Shown: piece after piece, positions 58,262 to 64,000 of the stretch | Layout: each line of letters opens with the position of its first letter | How positions within the stretch are numbered: the first letter of the stretch is position 1 | From: an uncultured Steroidobacter sp. | Lineage (GTDB): Bacteria; Pseudomonadota; Gammaproteobacteria; Steroidobacterales; Steroidobacteraceae | Direction: 5' to 3' | DNA: 64,000 bases | NCBI GenBank assembly: GCA_946478975.1 | Contig: CAMLEO010000004.1 | Location: forward strand, 1-64,000 | Notes under the pieces: model-generated | What the model saw: only the letters and a program-made list of their open reading frames with translations | Told to the model about the DNA's origin: nothing | The model's database searches: none | Translations under genes and position numbers: made by a program

Positions 58262-59107
58262 TTATTTTTGTTCCCAGTCCATCCAGGCCCCTGGCTGCAG
58301 AGGCTGGATGGACAGGGATCGATCTTGCGCCGCCTTGCGTAAGCGGCCGATCGGATCCTCGACTTCAACGTACTCATCGCCCAGCCCTGAGACGCCGTAG
58401 TGGATCGGAACGATGCGTCGCGCGCCGAGAATCGTTGCGGCGGCCACCGCCTGCTCCGGTGTGAGCACGCCTGGCTGACCGCTCACTGGTTTGCGCCAAC
58501 CGAACTTCGCACCGTTCACCGGGAGGCAGGCAACGTCGAAGGGACCGAACTGACGGCCAATGCGCCACCAGAATCCATGCCACAGCGTGTCGCCGCCGTG
58601 AAAGATGCGACGACCGCCGGCCGAGATCACCCACGAAACTTGCGGATCACCATAGCCGTCCGCCGCAGGTACCGCCGTGGCCGTGAAGTCGCCAAGCAGT
58701 TGCGGTTCCCACAACGCAGCCGCTCGTGCTCGCGCTCCTTGTGGAACAGGCAGCGGGTTCGTTCCTGCCGGATAGATCAGCGTCCCACCTTTGCTCAGCG
58801 CTTGCGCCGCCGCTTTCGGATCAAAATGATCCGGATGCGTGTGAGTAACCAAAACAAACGTATCGCCTACGGCATCGCCGACTGGAATCATGGAATCTGC
58901 GAGCGCAGGTCCCCAGGAATCAGGATCGATCAGCGGATCGATGAACAACGTGGCCTGCGGAAGCTGCAGGCGAATGCCTGCCCACGCGAGCCGCTGAATT
59001 CGCAGGCCGTCTGTGGGTGCGGTTGCTGCAAACACTCGTGTGCTCGAAAGCACGGTGGCCGCCGACACACCGCACGCGACCAAGAATTCTCGTCGACGCA
59101 TGTTCAT
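58262..59107 (-). CDS. Tat-exported metallo-beta-lactamase-fold hydrolase (UlaG-like)
   Basis: Protein of 281 residues. Twin-arginine signal MRRREFLVACGVSAATVLSS, then an MBL fold with the zinc motif LVTHTHPDHFDPKAA, FHGGDTLWHGF and IPIHYGVSG. Resembles L-ascorbate-6-phosphate lactonase-like and NAPE-PLD-like MBL proteins; substrate unknown. The ATG at 59107 overlaps the stop of the upstream MBL gene (ATGA) with GAGAGG upstream, so the two are an operon. Confidence 0.85.
   Translation of the reverse strand: MNMRRREFLVACGVSAATVLSSTRVFAATAPTDGLRIQRLAWAGIRLQLPQATLFIDPLIDPDSWGPALADSMIPVGDAVGDTFVLVTHTHPDHFDPKAAAQALSKGGTLIYPAGTNPLPVPQGARARAAALWEPQLLGDFTATAVPAADGYGDPQVSWVISAGGRRIFHGGDTLWHGFWWRIGRQFGPFDVACLPVNGAKFGWRKPVSGQPGVLTPEQAVAAATILGARRIVPIHYGVSGLGDEYVEVEDPIGRLRKAAQDRSLSIQPLQPGAWMDWEQK
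58277..58313. repeat. Perfect inverted repeat at convergent glyA/MBL ends
   Basis: GTCCATCCAG (58277-58286) and CTGGATGGAC (58304-58313), a perfect 10-bp stem with a 17-nt loop, lies in the last codons of the MBL gene, 15 bp past the glyA stop. It may act as a terminator or mRNA 3'-end stabiliser; no T-run follows. Confidence 0.5.
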
Positions 59108-59928
59108 GCGCGAACCTCTCGTGATGCGATTGATGCGTCGAGCGCGAAGATCGATTGCGCGAGGATCACCTCGAGATTGTTTTGATGCCATTCGCGTTCG
59201 AACGGCTTAGGCTCGACGTTCGGCGCCAGGCACGACTCGATGCGAATCGCACCGATGCCTTCATCAACCTCGCGCGGCGACGCATTGGCACGAATGTCGA
59301 CCACCGCTTCGCACAGCCGGTCCAAGTAATGAATCGCATTGTCCAGCGTGGTTGCTGGAAACCGCCCCATGTGCCCGCCGATCACGGCGCTGCGACCGAA
59401 CTGACGCATGCGAACGATTGCGGCACGCAGGGCAATCGGATCCGCTTTGGACAGGTAGACGATGTTTCCAACGATGTTGTCGCCGGCGCAAAGCAGATCG
59501 GCGGTCGGCACATCGACGCTGACGTGATCCACGGTCTTGCCGGGATTGTGAATGAAGTTCAGCTGGTGCTGCCCCCAGCGCAGTGTCATCGCGCTGTCGA
59601 ACGTCACTTGCGGCTCGCGATAGAACTCGTCGACACGCTCGTTCTGCGACAGGAATGTATGCCTGTAGTGGCGCTGAGCGATGGTTAGCGCGTTCGGAAA
59701 CAGCGCCAGGCCAGCCATGTGGTCGGACATAAAATGAGTCGCCGCGACCACTCGAACCGTCTTGCCCATGTCTTCGCACAAGACTCGACGCAGCCACTGC
59801 GCGTCCTCCATGCAGCCGAGCGAGTCGACCAACAGCACGTCGTCGCCATCGATGAACGCCGTCGCGACAGACTCGTGGTCATCGCCGACAAACATCAGTA
59901 CATTGGCAGCCAGCTCTTCGAATCGCAC
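59104..59928 (-). CDS. Metallo-beta-lactamase-fold protein with atypical metal motif
   Basis: Cytoplasmic MBL-fold protein of 274 residues (no signal). The usual HxHxDH is HFMSDH in VVAATHFMSDHMAGLALFP, so one zinc-ligand His is Met. Later motifs: IHNPGKTVDHVSVDVP, LLCAGDNIVGN and VIGGHMGRFP. Such a change may leave a mononuclear or altered metal site. Co-transcribed with the Tat MBL protein and divergent from a GcvA-like regulator. Confidence 0.8.
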   Translation of the reverse strand: MRFEELAANVLMFVGDDHESVATAFIDGDDVLLVDSLGCMEDAQWLRRVLCEDMGKTVRVVAATHFMSDHMAGLALFPNALTIAQRHYRHTFLSQNERVDEFYREPQVTFDSAMTLRWGQHQLNFIHNPGKTVDHVSVDVPTADLLCAGDNIVGNIVYLSKADPIALRAAIVRMRQFGRSAVIGGHMGRFPATTLDNAIHYLDRLCEAVVDIRANASPREVDEGIGAIRIESCLAPNVEPKPFEREWHQNNLEVILAQSIFALDASIASREVRA

Positions 59929-60008
59929 CGTCCACTCCCGTCGTTTCGACGGCAGCCATGGTTGTCGAGACCGGCGAGCGCGACAAACGAGATCTTTTGA
60001 TCGATCGC

Positions 60009-60935
60009 ATGAGAAAAAGTAAGCCGAGCCAGATCGTGAAGTCCCGCCGCCCCGCGCCGCTCAATGCCCTCCGCGCTTTCGAGGCAGCGGCCCGGTGCCT
60101 CAGTTTCCAGGCGGCGGCCGCACAGCTGTTCGTTACGCCGGCCGCAGTCAGCCACCAGGTGAAGCAACTGGAGGCTTACCTCGGAGTGAAGCTGTTCAAT
60201 CGCGGCAACCGTTCGATCGCGCTGACGGATGAAGGAGCAGCGTTGGCTGCATCGCTGAGCGAGTTATTTGGGTTGCTCGAACTGGCGCTCGATCGGGCCA
60301 CTGCGCCGGCCGCGGCAAATCTACGCGTCAGCACGATGGAATCGTTCGCTGCCAAATGGCTCGCACCCCGGCTGCATCGTTTCCATCGCGATCATCCCGA
60401 TCTCAAAGTGCGCGTACAGACAGGAAATGAGCTGGCCGATATTGCTCGCGGCGATGTCGATGTCGCAGTTCGCTATGGGCCCGGTGGTTACGCCGGCGTT
60501 GCTTTGGAACGGCTCATGGACGCACCGGTCTTCCCGGTCTGCGCTCCTGCTCTGAATCTCACCAGCCTGGAGGACCTGCGACATCACACCTTGCTTCACG
60601 ATGAAAGCGCGACGGGCCGCCCGGGCGTGCCGGACTGGTCGGCTTGGTTGAAAGCGTCCGGCGCGACACGCATCGATGCGGCGCGCGGCCCGGTGTTCGC
60701 GAGTATTTATCTGGCCCAGGAAGCAGCGGTTGCCGGGCACGGCGTGGCATTGGGCGTCGCGCCGCTCGTCGAGGAAGATTTACAACGCGGTCGGTTGATC
60801 CGGCCGTTCAAACATTCCCTGCCGAATGCTTACGCTTTTTGGATCGTTCGTCGCCACGGCTCCGAAGCAACTCCGGCTGTCGACGCTTTCTGCCGTTGGC
60901 TGCGTAAGGAAGCCACTGACGCAGCGTCGATCTGA
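60009..60935 (+). CDS. LysR-family regulator, GcvA-like
   Basis: Regulator of 308 residues. HTH region: LNALRAFEAAARCLSFQAAA, then LFVTPAAVSHQVKQLEAYLG, as in GcvA/TrpI-type LysR proteins; the effector domain includes STMESFAAKWLAPRLHRF and GDVDVAVRYGPGGYAG. ATG 60009 is chosen from the family N-terminus; a longer frame starts at 59958. Divergent from the two MBL genes, which it probably controls. Effector unknown. Confidence 0.88.
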   Translation: MRKSKPSQIVKSRRPAPLNALRAFEAAARCLSFQAAAAQLFVTPAAVSHQVKQLEAYLGVKLFNRGNRSIALTDEGAALAASLSELFGLLELALDRATAPAAANLRVSTMESFAAKWLAPRLHRFHRDHPDLKVRVQTGNELADIARGDVDVAVRYGPGGYAGVALERLMDAPVFPVCAPALNLTSLEDLRHHTLLHDESATGRPGVPDWSAWLKASGATRIDAARGPVFASIYLAQEAAVAGHGVALGVAPLVEEDLQRGRLIRPFKHSLPNAYAFWIVRRHGSEATPAVDAFCRWLRKEATDAASI

Positions 60936-61075
60936 CAACACTTGTGTATCGGGCCCGCGGAGCGAAACAAACATCCATAAAACATTGTGGTCAAGTTGTG
61001 GGAACGAACCTGACGCATGGGGCGTAGCACTTACGGAATTGCGGGCGAGCGTTAAATAAGTACGAGGAAGCCCCC

Positions 61076-63382
61076 ATGCCTCTGGCCAGGTGCGCAACCG
61101 GGATGTTGTTGTCGTTTGCTGTACTGATCGCTGGCTGTCATGGCGGCGGTGGCGGCGACGGTGGAGCAGCCGTGCAAGAGCCTCCACCCAGCTCACCTGG
61201 GCCGCCGTCTCAACCCGATCCGCCGCAGCCTCCGCCGACGCCGCCACCATCGACGCCGACGGTCGGCCTCGATCAACGCCCCAGCAATCCAACGTGCATC
61301 GCGCCAGCTCGTGCGACGGGCGGCGCCAGCATCGCCACGCAGCGAGTGTTTCCAAATCTTTCGTTCAAGGATCCGGTGACCAAGAGCAGCCGGAATCCCC
61401 TGCTCATGATCCAGGCGCCGCACGATTCCAGCCGCTGGTTCGTGGTCGAACGCTTCGGCACCGTGCGCGTGTTTGAAAACAATCCGGCCGTCGCCGCCTC
61501 CTCCTTGTTTGTAGATATCGCCGCGCGAGTGCAATCCACCTGCGCCGAATGCGGCCTGCTCGGCATGGCATTTCATCCGGACTTCCCGACGACACCGCGC
61601 GTGTACCTGGTTTACACCAGTTTAGATACCAACGGCGGCGGACCGGACACTCATCTTTCCCAATTCACGTCGCCCGACGGCGGCCTGACGCTCGATCCCG
61701 CGTCCGAGCGCGTGCTCATGACCATCTGGAAACCGAATGTGCATCATCACGGCGGCAACATCATCGTGGGCCGCGACGGTTATCTCTATTTCGGGACCGG
61801 CGACGGCAATACTTCAACCCGCAACCACGCTCAGGATCTGAAAACATTGCTCGGCAAGATCCTGCGCATCGATATTCGCGGCACGACAGCTTCCACGCCC
61901 TATGGCATTCCCGCCGATAATCCCTACGCTTCCAGTACCGGCCTGTGCAACGGCAACGGCACCGGGACGCAAACCTGTCCCGAGATCTGGGCGTGGGGCT
62001 TCCGCAATCCCTGGCGCTGGAGCTTCGATCGGCAGACCGGTGAGATCTGGCTGGGTGACGTCGGCGAAAGCACCATCGAAGAAGTCGATCGCGTGGTACG
62101 CAGCGGCAACTACGGCTGGCGCTGCTACGAAGGTACGCAAAACACAGGCAGAAGCTGCGGCACGCCCGTGGGTACGTTCCTGCCGCCGATCGCTCAATAC
62201 ACACATTCGCTCGGCCAGGCAGTCACCGGCGGTTATGTGTATCGCGGCTCGGCGATTCCCGGCCTGGTCGGCCAATATCTGTTTGCCGATTTCGTCAGCG
62301 GGCGCATCTGGAACATTCCCAACGACACCGCGCCGACCATGAACATGGATGCCGGCTACGACTCCGGCTTGAATGTTTCTTCATTCGCCGAAGACCAGGA
62401 CGGCGAAGTGTATGTCGTGAACATGCGCGGCGATCTGCACAAGATCACCGGTTCAGGCGGCGCATCGGGAGGCGTCGCCACGCAACTCTCCGCGACCGGC
62501 TGCGTCGACTCGGCGAACCCGACGCAGCCAGCAGGCGGGCTCATTCCTTACACCCCGAGCGCGCCCTTCTGGTCCGACGGTGCCGCCAAAGAGCGCTGGA
62601 TCGCTCTTCCGGACGGACAGAACATCACTATCGGGGCCGACGGCGATTGGGACTTCCCCAATGGCACGGTGCTGATGAAGAACTTCCGCCTCGACAATCG
62701 TCTGATCGAGACGCGGCTGTTCATGCGTCACCCGGACGGCGTGTGGGCGGGCTACAGCTATGAATGGAATGCGCAAGGCACGGACGCGACGCTGGTTCGC
62801 GGCGGCAAGCAAGTGACGATCGGCAGCCAGACGTGGATCTATCCGAGCGAAGCTCAGTGCATGCAGTGTCACACCGAAGCTGCCGGCCGATCGCTCGGCT
62901 TGGAGAACAAACAACTCGCAACCAATATCACCTATCCACAGACCGGCCGCGACGCGCATCAGCTGCTGACGTTGAATTCGATCAATGTGCTGTCGCCGCC
63001 GATCGCCGATCCGTCGGCTGAAGTGGCCTATCCCAATCCGACCGGAACGGCTGGCTCACTCAACGAGCGAGCTCGCGCGTATCTGCACACGAACTGCTCG
63101 CAATGCCATCGTCCGGGCGGCCCGACGACAGCGAACATGGATCTGCGTTATTCGACGCCGCTCGCGAATACGAATGCTTGCGACGCCGCGCCCACGCTCG
63201 GTGATCTCGGCATCGCCAATGCTCGGCTCATCGCGCCGGGCTCGGCCGATCGGTCCGTGATCCCGACGCGCATGAACTCGCGAGGAACTCCGAATGCGAT
63301 GCCGCCGATCGGCGCCCGAGTCGACACCGACGGACTGCAGTTGATCCGCGATTGGATCAACTCGCTGTCGAGTTGCAACTAA
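61076..63382 (+). CDS. PQQ-type sugar dehydrogenase/cytochrome c lipoprotein
   Basis: Protein of 768 residues: lipobox VLIAGC, a Pro/Gly-rich linker (about 25-65), a glucose/sorbosone dehydrogenase beta-propeller (NPLLMIQAPHDSSRWFVVER, ECGLLGMAFHPDFP, PNVHHHGGNIIVGRDGYLYFGTGDG, WAWGFRNPWRWSFD), and a C-terminal part with two heme-binding motifs, CMQCH at 595 and CSQCH at 674. An enzyme that oxidises a sugar and passes electrons through its own hemes is the likely reading. GAGGAAG lies just upstream of the ATG. Its stop overlaps the convergent pectate-lyase-like gene by four bases. Confidence 0.88.
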   Translation: MPLARCATGMLLSFAVLIAGCHGGGGGDGGAAVQEPPPSSPGPPSQPDPPQPPPTPPPSTPTVGLDQRPSNPTCIAPARATGGASIATQRVFPNLSFKDPVTKSSRNPLLMIQAPHDSSRWFVVERFGTVRVFENNPAVAASSLFVDIAARVQSTCAECGLLGMAFHPDFPTTPRVYLVYTSLDTNGGGPDTHLSQFTSPDGGLTLDPASERVLMTIWKPNVHHHGGNIIVGRDGYLYFGTGDGNTSTRNHAQDLKTLLGKILRIDIRGTTASTPYGIPADNPYASSTGLCNGNGTGTQTCPEIWAWGFRNPWRWSFDRQTGEIWLGDVGESTIEEVDRVVRSGNYGWRCYEGTQNTGRSCGTPVGTFLPPIAQYTHSLGQAVTGGYVYRGSAIPGLVGQYLFADFVSGRIWNIPNDTAPTMNMDAGYDSGLNVSSFAEDQDGEVYVVNMRGDLHKITGSGGASGGVATQLSATGCVDSANPTQPAGGLIPYTPSAPFWSDGAAKERWIALPDGQNITIGADGDWDFPNGTVLMKNFRLDNRLIETRLFMRHPDGVWAGYSYEWNAQGTDATLVRGGKQVTIGSQTWIYPSEAQCMQCHTEAAGRSLGLENKQLATNITYPQTGRDAHQLLTLNSINVLSPPIADPSAEVAYPNPTGTAGSLNERARAYLHTNCSQCHRPGGPTTANMDLRYSTPLANTNACDAAPTLGDLGIANARLIAPGSADRSVIPTRMNSRGTPNAMPPIGARVDTDGLQLIRDWINSLSSCN

Positions 63383-64000
63383 CGCTGGGTGAGCGTCGGC
63401 GCTGCGGGCCCTTTGCGCGAGCGGCCTTCGACATCGGCCGCCATGTCGTGCAGCCACAGTTCGAGGTTCGTGTAACCGCTCGCTGTGACTCCATTCGGGT
63501 CGGCGGGCAACGTGAGCGCGCGACGGTTCTCAGGCACCGAAGGCCAACCGCCGCCGTTTCGACTACAACGTGCCGTGCCGTTCGGCGCGACGCAGTTGAT
63601 GATGCGGCCAGTGCGATTACGCACCTGCTCGATGATGCGACTATCAACTGTGTCGCGATCAGCCGGCCGTGCGCCTGCGTTCTTCAGCACGCGATTGAGC
63701 ACCACATCGTTCGAGCTCGGCAGCGTCGTCATGCCCGCGGGCCAAGCCAGCGGCGAGTTGGATTTAAAGTTCGTGAGCTGCAGCGAGCCATAGATTGAAC
63801 CCGCCAGCGACCACGGATCGGAGGTCGACTCCTGTCCATGATTGTCTAAAAGAAACACTTTGGCGCCGGGCCGCAGCGTGGTTGAGTCCGCACGCAATCC
63901 GATCGGCGCCGCCTCGCCCGCCGTGTCCGGGCCACGCAGGAACACGTTGCCCACGACCGAGTTCTGAGTCACCGCGCCGTGACTTTGCAGATCGACCGCC
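63379..64000 (-). CDS. Pectate-lyase-like protein, 5' end beyond window
   Basis: Only the C-terminal ~207 residues are present; the frame is open to the right edge (...AVDLQSHGAVTQNSVVGNVF). The parallel-beta-helix style segments (NSVVGNVFLRGPDT, KVFLLDNHGQESTS) and the C-terminal IIEQVRNRTGRIINC...GYTNLELWLHDM resemble PL1-type secreted pectate lyases, in which a GGWP element and a final GYTNLEEYLN-like helix are usual. Catalytic residues lie outside the window. Its presence suggests a second pectin-degradation cluster to the right. Confidence 0.75.
   Translation of the reverse strand, partial: AVDLQSHGAVTQNSVVGNVFLRGPDTAGEAAPIGLRADSTTLRPGAKVFLLDNHGQESTSDPWSLAGSIYGSLQLTNFKSNSPLAWPAGMTTLPSSNDVVLNRVLKNAGARPADRDTVDSRIIEQVRNRTGRIINCVAPNGTARCSRNGGGWPSVPENRRALTLPADPNGVTASGYTNLELWLHDMAADVEGRSRKGPAAPTLTQR

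Overview
The window reads like a chromosomal segment of a GC-rich, heterotrophic, aerobic gammaproteobacterium of the Xanthomonadales/Nevskiales/Steroidobacter type. This is inferred from gene content only: a TonB-dependent receptor of the Xanthomonas/Caulobacter type, a fused aspartate kinase-diaminopimelate decarboxylase, MetX-MetB methionine synthesis, hisB and hisIE fusions, the uvrC-pgsA-tRNA-Gly linkage and a PA3496-type small protein. I see no insertion sequence, prophage or CRISPR array.

Layout. (1) 1-10450: a rhamnogalacturonan/rhamnose-oligosaccharide locus. It holds a partial PQQ sugar dehydrogenase, a PL26-like exo-rhamnogalacturonan lyase divergent from a TonB receptor, then L-rhamnose mutarotase, a GH105 unsaturated rhamnogalacturonyl hydrolase and a GPH-type sugar symporter in a tight operon, with an exported amidohydrolase convergent. 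(2) 10515-14327: Kup potassium transporter divergent from a short KdpD-like kinase and a KdpE-like regulator. (3) 14345-21469: tRNA-Cys, an agmatinase-family enzyme, an esterase, a GH2 glycosidase, an S41 protease lipoprotein, a GNAT enzyme and tRNA-Gly. (4) 21557-28760: pgsA, uvrC, a family-5 uracil-DNA glycosylase and the glyoxylate-shunt pair aceB-aceA, with a divergent LysR regulator. (5) 28770-31642: RluE, an EamA transporter and an M17 aminopeptidase. (6) 31731-37514: branched-chain amino acid genes ilvC, ilvE and leuCDB, followed by a possible small RNA. (7) 37630-41119: an NQO/nitronate monooxygenase-family enzyme and metX-metB behind a SAM-I riboswitch. (8) 41152-48601: a TrpR/YerC-like gene heading the complete his operon hisGDCBHAF(IE). 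(9) 48724-54939: an EF-hand protein, a Ser/Thr kinase with a TPR-like tail, the lysC-lysA fusion and a small acidic protein. (10) 55105-60935: a SAM hydrolase-family enzyme, a MaoC hydratase, glyA behind a ZTP riboswitch, and two metallo-beta-lactamase-fold proteins divergent from a GcvA-like LysR regulator. (11) 61076-64000: a PQQ-barrel/c-type heme lipoprotein convergent with a truncated pectate-lyase-like gene.

The richest signals are regulatory. Upstream of ilvC there is a 37-codon leader peptide dense in Val/Ile/Leu codons, an intrinsic terminator and a competing antiterminator pairing, which together look like a ribosome-mediated attenuator. Upstream of metX lies a SAM-I aptamer with a plausible Shine-Dalgarno-sequestering platform, and upstream of glyA a ZTP (pfl) aptamer. 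An 18-bp palindrome with the 7-4-7 layout of the E. coli trp operator sits just ahead of the TrpR-like gene that heads the his operon. hisF appears to start at AUU. A perfect inverted repeat sits at the LysR/aceB divergent promoter and a tandem 28/29-bp repeat at the pectin divergent promoter.

Start codons were chosen from Shine-Dalgarno position, overlaps and family N-termini, so several genes are shorter than the longest open frame. All family assignments are from reading motifs by eye; no database search was run.
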